NCBI RefSeq assembly: GCF_024679245.1
Contig: NC_090195.1
Span: forward strand, 11,315,874 to 11,379,873
DNA length: 64,000 nucleotides
Reading direction: 5' to 3'
DNA from: Pseudorasbora parva
Taxonomy: Eukaryota; Chordata; Actinopteri; Cypriniformes; Gobionidae
The notes under the pieces are model-generated. The model worked only from the letters and a program-made list of their open reading frames with translations. It searched no databases and was not told the DNA's origin. A program made the translations under genes and the position numbers. Shown piece by piece: positions 14,798 to 28,587 of this stretch; position 1 is the stretch's first letter, and each line of letters begins with the position of its first letter.

Positions 14798-17584
14798 TAA
14801 GCTAAATAATAAAATAAAAAAGAATATATTGAATTAATCATGTAAAGCATAACAAATAATATACAATATTTAGTAAAAAATTATGTAAAAAAATATATTA
14901 TTAACTAATATTAAGTAAAATAATGAAATGCTAATGCATTTTAAATAAGTTAAATATTTTTAAAATAGAAACATTCTTGTTCTTCTTCATCATTATTACT
15001 AATTAATATATATTAATAAAAACAATGGTTATGAGAATATGGTCGAATTAGCTTAGCAACATGTCAAACTTTTGGAACTCAAGGGAGTCAAAAGTGAGCA
15101 GACCAATAGGATTTCAAGATGGGCGGAGTCAAGCGACTGACAAAATGTACTTTCACTCGTCACTTGCAGTGATCAGGACACAAACAATTATTTCTCTGGA
15201 AGAGATATTAAATTGATTGTTTAGCTGTCTATGTACACAAGGGCATATTTCAATATTCCCCTGTTTTACTCTCCTTTAGAAGTTATGGCATCTCTCTCCG
15301 CTTCATTTATTTCTGTATGACTCTAAACGCCTCATTTTCCTCAACTGTCCAACTTCCAGAAATGTGCCCCAGAACAAAATGTAAAAATCCGTGGCTGCTA
15401 AAACTTTAACAACCCATGCTGCAGTCTCCAAAAACACAAAAGAACATTCTTTCCCAAGCTGGGAATGTGAAATTGAAAACAGTGAGTGTTAGCCAACAGC
15501 TCACTTTTTTTCTTTTCTTTTTTGTCCGTGTGGACAGATCCTAACCAGAGTCTCTTTTAAATATGGACTTAAAGCATCCCACTGCTGATATTCCAGAATT
15601 TGTCATTGATATATAGACTTGTACAAAGTTACATATTTGGCAGCTTGCCCCTGGCTGGATTCATGAGCTGCGGGTAGCGGTTGGGAAGGGCCCGTGAACA
15701 CACGCAAATACCGACTACACTGAATAGTGCCGTTCTAAATGGTCTAAATAACAAAAATGCCTTTTATTCTGATTGGTCAGACAGGCATTTCAAATTACAG
15801 TTGGCTTAACATCTATGCACATTCTCCATTCCAAACGGATCAAACACACACCCCATTTATCCTGTATTAAAGCCTAGTTGCTTTAATCAATTGGAAATCA
15901 TACTTTAGCACATTTGCTAGTATTAAGGTTACTAAAATAAAAAACCCAAAACAAACTATGTATGACCCTGATTTCATTATTACTGATTTGTAAGTGAAAT
16001 CCCAGCTTTGTTGTCACAATTGATGTTTATTTGTGTTGTGTAATGAGCAAATAGTATGGTCATTATATGAGAAAGAGCTGAAGAGGGTAAAAAATTGATA
16101 GGCTATTGATTTTGGATTCGCAAAACTCCATATACGTTTTTTTTACGGGAGATTATAAAAGAGATTATATTAAAAAAACATTTTATTTTATATTTACTTT
16201 AACTTAATGTACTAAAATAACTAAAACCGTACATAAAAATCAACAAAAACTATATATGTATTTAAAAAATAAGATAAAATTAAAAAAATAACTAAAATAA
16301 AAACGAAATATTGTTATCCAAAAATATCCAAAAGGAATTAAAAAGTATTATTATGCAATAATTGTATCTCAATGATACTCTAATTTTAAAAACATTAGCA
16401 ACATGTTGACCAAAAATATTTGTCAGTGTATATGCATTTCTACCTCACTTTATCTCACCAATTTCCATATTATCTTAGCTTTGCCTCGCATTCACTGTGA
16501 GCGAAATGTTTAAAACGAGAGATGATACTGATCAAAACGCTGCGGACAGATGAGAAAAGGAACGGGTCTCTAAAGACTTGGAAACACAAGCACATTGTTC
16601 CTGAGCAGCACTGTGATGTAAACAGAGGACTTGATTGAGACCACATGACTGCATTCCTATAGCAGCTTCAGAGACACATACAGGAGATGGACAGTAAAAC
16701 TGCCACGGCTGCTGCTGTCCAGCTGTGCAACCGCTGTCTGTCTGTCAGCCCTGCTGCCTGTCTGTCTGTCTGTCGCAGGATCACGTGACTACGGCATTCT
16801 CAAAGCATGTCAGTAATTTGAAATGTCAGGACAGAAAATGTGAGTGGTCCTTGCCCATGAAACACTTTGTGCCGTGATGATGGGGTGTTGAAGAAGGTTG
16901 CCGGGGCTTAAGTTATGCGGTTGATACTAGCTAGTAAAGTTTGCCAAGTGCTTGTTGGTTGGTAGCTTGGGTCCTTCCTTCAATGCAAGTGTATAAGGTT
17001 TTTTTCAACCATTTTATCATCTCCAAACAAAAATCAGTTAAGGGGGTTTCACACCACGTATTAGTAAAATCAGTTAAAGGAACTATCCACCAGGGCACTC
17101 CCCCAAGAACAAAATTGTCCCCTATGGTAATTTTCCAGGTTGCATTCACGTCGCCAGTAAGAAGTCTGAAGTGACGCAAGCCAACCGACAGCAACGTCAG
17201 TTAAGCACAACATTCACAACGTCAAAAACTGAGAAGGGCCTGGACCTCAGCATTGGTCTATCTATTTCCATGTTCGTGGAGTTAGCTTGTGGATGTAAAC
17301 TGTCAGCTTTGTAAAAATGGAGGGTGCCTGTGTTTCTAATGGCATGCGTACATCCAATCAAATGTACACCTACATCACTGGTAGTTCCTATTGTGCTAGG
17401 TTAGAGCCTACTCTAAAGTAGGAGCTAATTTAGTCCCCCCAAAAGGCGTTTCTATAACTAAAAGCATTCCCAGTTCCTGCGTTATCACCTAGGAACTATG
17501 AAAACGTTCCTGCGAAATCCACCAAAAAAAAGCACATTTCAACACGCAATATGAGCGTAAGAAATAGCAAAATTCCAGTTTCCA

Positions 17585-17830
17585 CAGAAATATCAAACAG
17601 CACAACAGTTTTCAACATTGATAAGAAGAAATGTTTCTTAAACACCAAATCAAATCATCATATTAGAATGATTTCTGAAGTATCATGTGCACTGACGACT
17701 GGCATAATGATGCTGAAAATTCCGCTTTGATATCATAGGAATAAAATCCATTTTTAAGTTATTATTACAGTTATTTAAACTGTAATATTTAATAATATTA
17801 CTGTCTTTTACTGAATGTTTAACCAAATAA
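17585..17830. mobile_element. Fragment of the dispersed TTCAAAAGTTTGGGG MITE
   Basis: Contains the family block AGAATGATTTCTGAAGTATC, a diverged GACTGGCATAATGATGCTGA and a trailing ACTGAATGTTTAACCAAATA. Both ends are missing. Confidence 0.6.
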
Positions 17831-17861
17831 TACAGCCCAGGTGAGTGAACGAGAATTCGTA

Positions 17862-17875
17862 AAAAAAAAAAAAAA

Positions 17876-17908
<33 letters not shown>
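17862..17908. repeat. Poly(A)/(TAA)n tract
   Basis: A run of A followed by about ten TAA units. Confidence 0.95.
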
Positions 17909-18200
17909 TGCTTAAAAATGGATAATTCACACTAAAATTAAAATTGTGTCACTAGTATTCACTCGCCCTCATGTTGTCCCAGACCTATATGACTTTTTTT
18001 TCCCCTCTTTAAAATATTTTAAAAATATTTCCCTCCATACAATTACATATTTCATCTTCTTAAAATATCTTCTTTTGTGTTCTGCAGAGGAAGGTCATTC
18101 AGGTGTGTCAATTCTTACTCAATGTGTTGCCGAACAAACCTCTTATTGGACAGATAAACAGAAAGCCTGGCCCCGAACTCATGCCATTGGTTGAGTCAAT

Positions 18201-18893
18201 GGGTGCGTTTATGCACACCAGTAAGCTGATAACTCAAAAATATCAGCTTATTGAAATAATCAGTTTTCCCCGTTTACACGCAAACCAGTAAACGGACAAT
18301 GCAAGTTAACCGCGTTTACATGACTTTATTAATAAACCGGGTTATTTCCTATAATGACATAAAAAATCATAATGTCCATATCTGACTCTGAGTTTTTCAA
18401 ATGTTACGTCAGTTGTGATGTTAAATAAAGCGTGCAACGTGTCAGCGGGAGATTTACAGCTCATATTATCCCTCATGTAGTTCCAGATGAAGCGTTTTGA
18501 CTGAACCTCTTCTAATTCTGCTGCATGTGATGAGAATAACACATCTACAATTTTCTGGGTCTTAAACGAGTCTGCGTTTGTGCTATATGTCCTTATTTCA
18601 TGCAAAACGCTAGCTCGCTCTGTCTGGATGCATTTAAATCTGCTCTAAGTTTGCGTTTTTGTCACCTATCACGCATGTGCACTTCAATAAGCCGACAGAA
18701 AGCAGGTTAATGTGTTTACATGCTGCGCGAAATCGAGGTAAGAGGCAAAAAACTACCTGTTCCGACCGGTTTATGCTTACGCCGTTTATGACCTTCCTCC
18801 GATAAAAGAAAACGGGTTACCGCGTTTACATGACCATGTTCATTGTCGGCTTATTGGGCATAATCGGCTTAAGAACGTGCATGTAAACGCCCC
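18201..18893. mobile_element. Non-autonomous DNA element with GGGCGTTTACATGCAC-type ends
   Basis: The left end GGGTGCGTTTATGCAC and the right end GTGCATGTAAACGCCC are inverted. Internal CGCGTTTACATGAC occurs several times. A fragment of the right end (GTGCGTTTATATGCATG) recurs near 14490. No coding frame. Confidence 0.55.
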
Positions 18894-21810
18894 ATTGTTG
18901 CAGTAGTCTGGACATTCAAACAGACAAATGTCATGCTTATGGCAGTCTCTGTATATAAAGCTTGGATAGGAATAAGTACACATAATGAAACAATTACACA
19001 CTTCAGCTTTAAGACCTGAATGTTACCGATTTTTTCAGAAGGGTTCAAGATTTCCATCTGAAACAAATCGAGCCTCTTCTCTACATGTAGTTATCAAGGT
19101 TCACTAAGGGCAACAGAGACATCTGTTATGTTTTAACACCAAACTGAACACATGTGCAATCTAATGTTGTAAAATATTTCACTTATAAGCCCCTTTCACC
19201 TCCAATTACGAGCGTATCAAGGCTTAACGGCTGAATAAGAGCCCTTAGTCCGAGTAGTTACCCTAAAACACACACACACACAAAAAAAAATTAGCACTGG
19301 AGCTATTTGAAAGAGACATTAGAAGATCCTGGCAAAACACTTCAAGCCAGCCAGCAGTGTTGTTTTCATCTACCTCAAAAACCTCTTAAAAACGGGACAC
19401 ATTTTTAGCTTTAATTTTACAGCATTATGAAACACCAGGTGTCTTTCTACTATTTACTTGGTACATTTTTCTGTAATCAGGACAAACAGGAGGTTTAGAG
19501 GAAATAAGCATACACCTTTCGGGGTTAAAGGTCAATGTGAGCCGGATGTGGTTGCGGAGTGGTCAGCGGGCCGACTAGGCACTCTTCTGTGTCCTCCAGT
19601 AAGGGTTTGGTTACAAATGCAGAATTAAGTTACAGCCTGATAACACGGTCATACGGCAAAAAAATATACACTCAATTCCCTGTATAAGAAATGGCTTCAA
19701 ACAGCGGGAGGAGATTTAGCTTCACTGAAGCTGTGGAGCAAGTCAGCAAGGTGTGAAATTGTTTACTGCCTTTTCATAAAGCTATAAGTGGCTTCTACAC
19801 TAATAAATGGTGCAGGTTTGAACGTTTATTAAGTGTGGGTTCATGAATAAAATCTAGCTTGGATTAGTGCGAGATGTAATGGCTGTCCGTACGTCTCCCT
19901 CCTCTCCGATGGCTCCAGTTATGCTACATCAGACTGATTATATCAAAGGCATTCTGACATTTTTCGAAGTCACAACAGCAACGACGAAAACAAATGACAA
20001 TCCGTGCATGTCTTGTGGGAAAACTGGACGTGCACAGACATGTACAGAACTTCTGTAACTTAAGTCTCAGTATCATATCATTAAGAGAGGTTATTCGGAG
20101 TTACTAGCATACCATATGCTAAGAAGATTTTGAAGTCTCTCGTGCGATCGTAACTTGTACCTGCTTGTGAAATACAATATGTTTGTTTAGGCAAAGAAAA
20201 ACAACTTTGTCAGATCAGTCCTCTCCATTAGATCTTAACATCTGCTTTGAGTGTGTGTGTGTGTTGTGGGGGGTTGTCAACGGAGGGTCAACGGACAACA
20301 GTGATTGGATGAAAGTGGCAGATAAGCAGTTTGGAGGTCAGTAGGATGACATAATCCCACAAGGCTAACTGCAGTCAAAGGAGATTTGTGGTAATAGATC
20401 TCCTTTATCACGCTTCATGAAGACGGAAGTGCAAGTTCACTTACTTAGAGAATCTCATGAAACCTGTCAAGAACGTGTCTACTTTATGGTTCACCACAAA
20501 ATCAGTAAATGAAGCCTTATAGCATTGTGACCTAATTTGGAAGCTCATTTTCGCCTACAAAATGATTGTACATTTTCTTAATGGTGGTTATCATTTTACA
20601 ATTATATAAATTAAATGTTTAATATGATATGGTTTTTTGTGTTATGGTAATGAGAATTGGGGAATGAGATGAGGTAATGTGCCTAATTACCATTACCAAA
20701 AAAGGTCCTAGAACCGGGCTCCTTTTCATTACTCAAAAAAAATCTTTTATTAATGATTTGGGGTAAAATGTGATCTTGAAGCTTCCTGGCATTCATACAT
20801 CCTAGAACGCCTCAGTATAAGGCAAGGTAAAAAGGCAAAAACTGCTGGTTTCAGTTCATTAACCTACATTTGCATCATGAGGAAGTGAGACGTACAAGGA
20901 AGCGGGGAAAAAAACTGCTGGCGTGAAGCCGTGAACAGGGAAGCGCCGTTAAATATTAATTTTTCTATGGAATACTGGGAGAGGGGGGAGACCGGGACTC
21001 ATGGAATTAGCTCCCACAGAGATTAAAGAGACGACGAGAGGAAATGATGTCAGTCAGACCAGATGCTTCAGCATCTGTTAATAACTTATAGGTAAACAAA
21101 ACATACATTTCCTCCTAAATCTTAACAAAAATCAACCAATAGCTAGCAAACATCAAATATAACATTAAAACTGCTGGCAAAGCAGTGAGATGCCGTCTGT
21201 CTGGCACAGCTTACGAATAATTTATGGCATTTAGCAAATGTCATGATCTCCGCATGTCCGTGCACAGGTGACTGGCAGTGACACAACCTCAGCAGCACTA
21301 TCTTGCACCACACGTGGTGCCGCGACCCCACTGCACAGCCCCTGTCAGCTCTCATCAGAGCCCCTAACAAACCTCACAACATTCCATCACTTCCTCTATC
21401 TTCTTCTTTCCTGGCCATACTTTACATGAAAAATACAGCATCTTTCATTACACCTTTCTTAACACTAGAAATCTACCAGAGTAAAAAACTGAAGGTCATA
21501 AGTATATATTAGGACTATTACTTAATTAGTTATGGAGAAGTAACATTAAAATAATTGTACTTTTCATTTTTACTTTAATTTACATTTAAATAAATAACTG
21601 CACTTAACGCATCCGCCCCGCCCCAGACCTACGCAATTCATTTTACATTTCATATATTTGATTGGTGACAAACATGATGCAGGAAAACAACTCGCTGCGT
21701 GATTTAGCATAGAATGCAGTTAGAATGCCTGCAAAATTCAAGACATCAGGCCTAAAATGCCCCGTATGAGTTTTTAGAGAGCAGACGGCTCTGTATGCTT
21801 TCGAATGGGG

Positions 21811-22024
21811 AATTTGTGGCATGGTTAGAGTCTGACTTGGAACCCAAAAGTTGGCAGTTCGATCCTCAATACCGACAGGAAACCATCACTGCTCTGGGAC
21901 TGCTTTGGGTGTGTGTCCACGGTCTGCAGTGACCACTATTCACTGCTCATCCTAATGTGTGTGCTGTGCACAAACTTGGATGGGTTAAATGATGACATAT
22001 TGGGTTGCCATATTCCATTTTCAC
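21811..22024 (+). repeat. tRNA-derived SINE (V-SINE type), diverged
   Basis: The head has a polymerase III A box (TGGTTAGAGTCTG, 21822-21834) and B box (AGTTCGATCCT, 21856-21866). It is followed by the V-SINE body with GGTGTGTGTCCACGG and the conserved tail GGATGGGTTAAATGATGA with GGGTTGCCATATTC. Too diverged and without cloverleaf stems to be a tRNA gene. Confidence 0.75.
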
Positions 22025-22572
22025 TTCAAATGATAAACCTTCCATCTATAGGGCTTTCCAAACTTGAAACAGTTAAATCTTGGTCATTCTAAACCCGGAT
22101 AAACGGAATCCTGGGTTATTTATTCACGTTTCACAAAGCTAATACTATACCCGAGGTAAACAGTTAATCCTGGGTATTCATAAAATGCGGTTACACTGCA
22201 CATTCCTAAACCCCAGGTTAAAGACCTTATTTGCATATTCACGGTGAGAGCGTTACGGACTGAAAAAACACGACCCGTTTACATAAATACTCTAGCATTC
22301 CGCGTCCTTATATTACACATTGCCGACTGTAATATCAAGATTTATTCTGAGTGGCCATTTTAAAATATAAAAGATATGAAATGGTTTCTTCTTCATTCCA
22401 ACTGTTGCGTTTTCCATCGCCGTTTGACCTTTTTCCTATTTTATGCAGAAACGATTGTTTATATGCATCGTGCTGGGTTTATGTGACTGCCCAAAGCGCG
22501 TGAATAAAGGTACATGATTGGTTGCTGGTTGCTAAGTATTAGTTATAACATTCTAACTAGGGCAGTAAACAA

Positions 22573-22739
22573 TTAATCACATCCAAAATAAAAGTTTGTG
22601 TTTACATAAAATGTATGTACTGTGTATAATTATTATGCATTTATAAATACACACACATACATGAATATATATATATTTTTTTAAATGTTATTTCTGTATA
22701 AAATATTAATATTTCTATATAATATAAATGTTTATTGTC

Positions 22740-22834
<95 letters not shown>

Positions 22835-22935
22835 TACATACACAGTATTTTGATGCAAATATTTCTTAAATATATACATGTATGATTGTGCATTCAAATA
22901 TACATAAAAATTATACACAGTACACACATACTACA
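22573..22935. mobile_element. Hairpin-type AT-rich MITE with TA/CA core (partial)
   Basis: Begins CAATTAATCACATCCAAAAT, typical of a common AT-rich palindromic fish repeat. Arms near 22620-22680 and 22840-22930 (ATACACACACATACATGAAT against its inverse) surround (TA)n at 22743-22784 and (CA)n at 22786-22828. The right end appears truncated. Confidence 0.55.
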
Positions 22936-23038
22936 CTCACAAACAAGAACCAACAAGGGAATAAACATAACGGAGTATAAATATAAGACGAACATATTGA
23001 AAGACAGCTGCAAATCATAAACCAGTGAGGAGGACATG

Positions 23039-23530
23039 GGCTGCGTCCGAAACCAGGAAAATGCTGCCTTCGGAGGACACATTTGAAGGCAGGAAGACAT
23101 CAAGCAACGTCCGAATCTTTTGTTTGCTTCACTTCCTGTCTCCTGAGATACCTTCATCTGATCGATTTTTGAAGGCAGCATACATGTATCTTTCGTTGCC
23201 TTTGATATCCCACAATCCTGTGCTTTCCATTCAGTGACAGTTGAGCTGGGGAAAAAAGATGGTGTCTGAAAGTTGCGTTTGCTGGTCAGTTTGTGTGTCA
23301 ATGTATGTTTTTTACCAATATTTCCCACTTCTGATGTAATTTCTAGCGAGTGTTTAGTTCTCACAGCGCGCTTTATTTTTCTGTAGATCATTAAACTGTT
23401 ACACTGCCTTAGAAGTCTGTCCGAAATTAGTTTTGTGAGGTGCCTTCATGCATAAAACACTGCCTTACAAGTAACTGTCTGATAAGGCAGCGAGGCAATG
23501 GGTCAGCTGCCTAGGTTTTCGGATGCAGCC
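23039..23530. mobile_element. Non-autonomous DNA element with GGCTGCGTCCGAAACC ends
   Basis: The left end GGCTGCGTCCGAAACC and the right end GGTTTTCGGATGCAGCC are inverted repeats of about 16 bp. Further subterminal copies of GAAGGCAG/CTGCCTT are present. No coding frame. Confidence 0.65.
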
Positions 23531-24583
23531 ATGATTAGTAACTCAGGACACTGAAACTAAACAGAGCAGGGAAACAGGAACTAAAGGAAACAAAACAGAA
23601 TATCAAAATAAGAGTCCATAATATGACAATATAAATCTGATTTCTAAAATGATTTCAACACATTAACAGAACATTTACATACATGCTTAGTCCTTTAGGC
23701 AGACCTTCCCAACAGACAAATCAGGGTCAAATAGGGGTTCTTTTCTTCCCCAGCCAGCATGTACCCTGTTTAACAACTTAACCTTTTCACTTACTAACAA
23801 TGTTACCCCAAGGGTGAAATAAGATCCACTTATCCTTTATTTGGCATGAACGAGACTAATACGAAGGTTGAAGAATCAGTATCTATTAAGAGTCTGCCAT
23901 CATAGACAGAATCTGCAATCTGGGGACAATTTCCAAGCCATGTAAAATCAACTATTCTATCGTGATGCATAGTATAAATAACCCCTTTATTGCTTCAAAC
24001 TAAACCATGTTTGACTTGTACATGGAGGCAGTGAATGACACAATATGTTATATTGTATGCATACTTTAGAAAACAATATTGTCCTTAAGGACATCATAGG
24101 TCAGTAAACATACGCAAATCATTCTTCTCAAACTGATGAGCAGACGTTCGGTAATTTCCAGGCCTTTCATCCTGTGCCAACACACTGAGATAATCACCTC
24201 TCCATGAGTGCAGTGCTAAACAGCACCACAAGCTAAGCTGGAATGGCAAGGGAGCATCTTATTTCTACAAAGGCAAACACAAACACAAGCAGGGGTTCAG
24301 AAGAATCATACAGCCCTGCAGAAAGGGGAACCGAGCCAGAATATTCCCTCCACCGCAGTCATAAAGTGAGGCAAAACGTTTAAATGCAAAACGAGCTGAT
24401 TAAGGCTAACAAAGCTTGAAGGGCAGCTAAAAATACTCATGTCCACTTGCAGACAGAGCAGCCTGTGATCATCTTTAACTGAAGTTTTGCTGAAATTACG
24501 CATGGCTCTGAATAGGTCGCAAAAAGAGATGTTTGCCATTTAAACATTTAAAATAGCCCACGTTGCCATTTCAGAGCCATTAA

Positions 24584-25190
24584 AGGGATAGTTCACCCAA
24601 AAATGAAATTATCCCATAATTTACTCACCCTCAAGCCATCCTAGGTGTATACGACATTCTTCTTTCAGGTGAATACAATCAGAGTTAAATTAAAACTGAC
24701 TAATTCAAGCATTATAATGGCAGTGGATGGCAGTCCAAAATAGTGCATCCATCCATTATAAAAGTAATCCATACAGCTTCGGGAGGGTTAATAATATATT
24801 TGTAACACAGAAATAACAATACTGTGTGGTTGAAAAGACTGTTTGTGAAGCTGTTTTTAATACCTATACATGACAACTGTTCTCTCTGGATAAGCAGCAG
24901 TGCCAATGCAGATTTGAATGTTCCGATGTGACTCAGTCAAAGGTATAATAGACAGGGGAACCTTTGTCATTTAGGAATGAGAATGGTGTGGGGGTTTGAA
25001 TCGAGATTGTGGCGTTTCACGATAAATAGGCTCCATTGACTTCCATAGTATGGAAGAAAAAACTATGGATGTCAATGGGGCCCAATAACTGTTCAGTTAC
25101 TGACATTCTTCAAAATATCTTCTTTTGTGTCCAATAGACGAATATAATTCATAAAGGTTTGGAACAACTGAGAGTGACTAAATTAGCTTC
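24584..25190. mobile_element. TTAA-type TTCACCC MITE, left end clear, right end diverged
   Basis: TTAA then AGGGATAGTTCACCCAAAAA and TTACTCACCCTCAAG mark the left end. AAAATATCTTCTTTTGTGTC and GGTTTGGAACAACTGAGAG near 25110-25180 are the usual right-hand part in inverse order. The final TTCACCC end was not found. Confidence 0.5.
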
Positions 25191-25884
25191 TTGGAACTGT
25201 TTGGAACTATTTTAATTGCTGAAATTTGACAATATAGAATATAAATTGTAACCATATTAACATCTTGTTTATTGAACTGTTGAATACAGCCAATATCACA
25301 CTTATAATCAAATCATGCTAATGTTTGGGGGGAAAACCGCAGACAAAAATTGTGCCCCCATAGATAGAACTTTAGGAACATTCTCTAAATGCAATTACTG
25401 CATTATACTAGGCTAAATAATAAACTCTCAAGGCATTTTTTGCAAAGTAAGTGACAAACTCAGCATCAGCTTCCACACCGCCAAAACAACAATTACGATA
25501 TAACTGCACATACATACCGATACATACCACACACCCCTCCATAAATAAAAGCCACGACTGGTTGATAAAAGGTGTGGGCCCACATGCTTAGTTTACATAT
25601 TATACTTAGAGATATATATTTAAGAAGTGAGCAAATTATTCAAGGACTTTCGCACAACCCGTGGGCTAACCATCTAAAGACATTTTAAACAAAACATTGA
25701 AGTTTTTGACATATTTGTTATGTAAATCTACATTGAAGTGCCAAACGATGACACTTATTTTATCCAACTCCCATCCCATACTATCGATCAAGCAACTGTT
25801 ACTATGGTAACCTCCTCAGGCAAACATGACAACTTTTCACAAGCGTCCGTTTGCCGCTTTCTCACTAACATCCCTCCCGTTTAA

Positions 25885-26046
25885 ACCAGCCTAAGATGAT
25901 CTGCTTTTCTAAGCTATTTTCAGCTGGTCCTGTAAGTCTTCAGCTGATCTTGCTGGTCTCTGAGGTTGTAAAAAAAAATCCAATAGATCAACCCAACCAG
26001 ACTGGGAGAACCCATTAGTCTGGTTTAAGATCTTTTTAGCAGGGTT
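25885..26046. repeat. Fragment of an AGCTGGTC/CCAGC-type dispersed repeat
   Basis: Alternating CAGCTGGTC, TTGCTGGTCTC, CAACCAGACTGGGAGAACC and a TTTTTAGCAGGGTTG end resemble a common short cyprinid MITE. Both termini are diverged. Confidence 0.35.
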
Positions 26047-27339
26047 GTTCAAATCATGCATTTAAGATCATCAGTGTCTAAATCGTAACACTTAACGGTG
26101 GGTTTAGTATCTATACGGCTTTCTGGAAGACACTAAACACAAAGAATATCTGAGCTGTATCATCTGATATACCCGTTAAACCCACTGAATGTGATTTGTT
26201 TGGTATAAAATGATGCTGCTTTTCACTAAACAGGTTTGCGCAGTGTGCTTAGGATCGGTTGGAGATACAGGCCTGGAACTTTGAGGCAGGGTTAACAAAT
26301 GCACAAGCACTTATGGCCTTAAATGGTTCAGATCTACACACAGCAGACAAGCGCACATGCCACACACACATTACACACACAAGGACCAGGCACTAGATAA
26401 AACGGGAAAAGGAGCATTAGCAAACAGTTCACTCAATTCAGTTTGCTTATGTCAGATGCCAAGATTCTCAACATGACATGTGTCGCAAAATTATGTGCCA
26501 AAATAATAAAACAATGCTGCATACAAAAATACACCAGCTCTGAGGCACCAATAATAGGTTTGGCGATACTGATTTTTGAGTTTTATCCCTGATCAATATT
26601 ATTTATTGGTATATCCAATATTAAAGATTCAAAACCAATTAAATTCAAAAGTGAGTAAAATAATAATAAAATAAAATAAACTTTTTCACAAATACTAAAG
26701 ATTAAGGCAGCAAAATTAACAGTGTTACATTAATAATTAAAAAATATATTATTGTAGTCTAATAATTATTTAGATAATGCTATCAAGTTAGTCATAAAAC
26801 AGTTTTCTATATATTTAGTTTTATAATGTTTGAAATTGAAATCAAGCATTTCTGATTCTGTTCAAAGGATGCAGCATAAGAAAAGCTTTCAACTTTTAAA
26901 CAGCTTTGTTGCTGTCATGACAAGAGCATACGTTTCCTAATGTAGGATTCATATTTTTTATGAATCCATAATTTAATGTCTATATTTATAATTTCATAAA
27001 ACGTTAATTTGAATAATAATCCTGTGTAAAACGCAGCATTAGACTGTCAGTGTCTTTTGTGGTATAAATGCAGCTTCAGATGCAGCTTTTGCAGTGTAAA
27101 GATGGCATATATGGCGATGCAACTGCTTGTTTACCTAAATGCTGGTGTACTGGAGACGTTATACTGGCATGAATAACAACACAGCCACAGAAATTCAAAA
27201 ATATCAACGGGTACATGAAGATTCCAAGGCAGTATTTTGACCGTTGGTCTCTAGGGAACGCATTTTCAAAATCCTAACGGAAAAATCTATTCTGAAGTCT
27301 TTGAATGGTTTCCTCAAGGTCAAATAGATACATTGTAAC

Positions 27340-27990
27340 AAAGAAAATGCGGCGGGAGTAACAGCAAACGAACGAACGCACGCCTTTACGAACACAACCT
27401 CAGTGCTGCTGCTGCTGCTGCGGGGATAATAATTGGCTCCAACATCTGGTGTTGGTTGTGTTGGTATGGTGGTGGAGGTAGTGGTGGGCTTTTGGGTGGG
27501 AGGAGAGGGGGCCGTTAAAGTATTCTCCGCGACAACCATATTGTCGAACGAAATAAGTCATTTAAAACATCAATCATACCTTCGGATAACTCCAGCTCCA
27601 GCTCAGCCAATCTGGCCCGCACTTCCAATGGAAGGGGCAGCGCATCGCGGTCCGCCATTGTCCGTTCAAGGGGGTAAAAATCACTCTCGTCCTCTTTCTT
27701 CGACTCTTTCAGCGCTGCTGCCGTTTCTCCGCGTCGCAGCGGTGCATAAGGAGGGCTGGGGGAGACGCGTGTCCAAAAACAAACTGTTCTGTGAACGGTA
27801 GTGCTCGGAGATCTTCTGTCCCTCTCAACGAAGCCCCGCCATATCTAAAGGGCTCCGCCGTTAGAGTCAGCAGTGTAAGATGTGGACTGTCAGTGCGGTG
27901 AAGCTCGCGGGTCGGAGCGGTGTGTATGTGTGTGTGTGCGTCTCTCCAGCTTCTCTCCCTCTCTTTCTCTGTCACTCTCTCATGACGCAA
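27340..27990 (-). promoter_or_regulatory. dip2c: CpG-rich promoter and 5' leader of dip2c
   Basis: CG dinucleotides are locally much denser than in the flanks (for example 27360-27390, 27590-27780 and 27830-27920), as expected of a vertebrate CpG-island promoter. The transcript would begin at about 27850-27990 and run leftwards through the start codon at 27658. A short CAG/CTG run (27406-27421) lies just inside the intron. The exact start site cannot be read from sequence. Confidence 0.55.
27580..27658 (-). CDS. dip2c: dip2c first coding exon (DIP2 disco-interacting protein 2 family)
   Basis: The minus strand encodes MADRDALPLPLEVRARLAEL followed by ELELSE, then one base of the next codon and the donor GTATGA. 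This is the start of the N-terminal DMAP1-binding domain of DIP2 proteins. The spacing PLEVRARLAELELELSEG matches DIP2C better than DIP2A or DIP2B. DIP2 proteins are large (about 1550 residues) and carry two adenylate-forming (AMP-binding-like) domains after this N-terminus; only the first 26 residues are here. The ATG at 27658-27656 sits in a CpG-rich region. The next gene on the same strand is larp4b, as in human 10p15.3, which supports the paralogue call. The remaining exons are off the left edge. Confidence 0.88.
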
Positions 27991-28486
27991 GGCGAGTGTG
28001 ATTCTTACAGCCGCAAGGGGGCGACCGAACTCTGTTTATGTTTCCATAAATAGTTCTTTAAAGCTGAGAATACCAGGTTATATTTATATTATTATTATTA
28101 TAAATAAACAAACAGACAGACATGAAATTACGAAATAAAATATATGAAATATTAAACGTGCCGGTAAAGTGACTGTCTATAAGAATACTGAACAAAATGC
28201 ATCTAGACAAAAAATATCAAGCAGCACAACAATTTGTAATTATTAGATTTTTTTCTTTGGGCAACAAATCATAATATTAGAATGATTTCTGAAGGATCAT
28301 GTGACACTGAGGACTGGATGCTGAAAATTAAGCTTTGCCATCTCAGGAATAAATTACATTTAATTTTTTAATCAGTATTGTCTTAATATTTCACATATAT
28401 TGCTGCTTTCAATAAATATAGATTTGTTGTGGACAACTTTTTAAACAATTAATAAGTGTACGAATGTGTGTGTGCGTATATATATA

Positions 28487-28505
28487 CATATGAAATGGAA
28501 ATGGT

Positions 28506-28587
<82 letters not shown>

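Noticed and set aside
21822..21870. tRNA gene
   Set aside because: A and B boxes are present but acceptor and anticodon stems do not pair, and a V-SINE body follows.
22894..23391. 165-codon minus frame
   Set aside because: Spans two different MITEs; composition and context do not support a gene.
27204..27539. 111-codon minus frame rich in Thr and Pro beside the dip2c exon
   Set aside because: Low-complexity composition, no homology recognised, lies just past the dip2c donor; best explained as intron.
27709..27990. 93-codon minus frame in the dip2c 5' region
   Set aside because: Arises from GT-rich and CpG-rich leader sequence; at most an upstream ORF, with no supporting feature.
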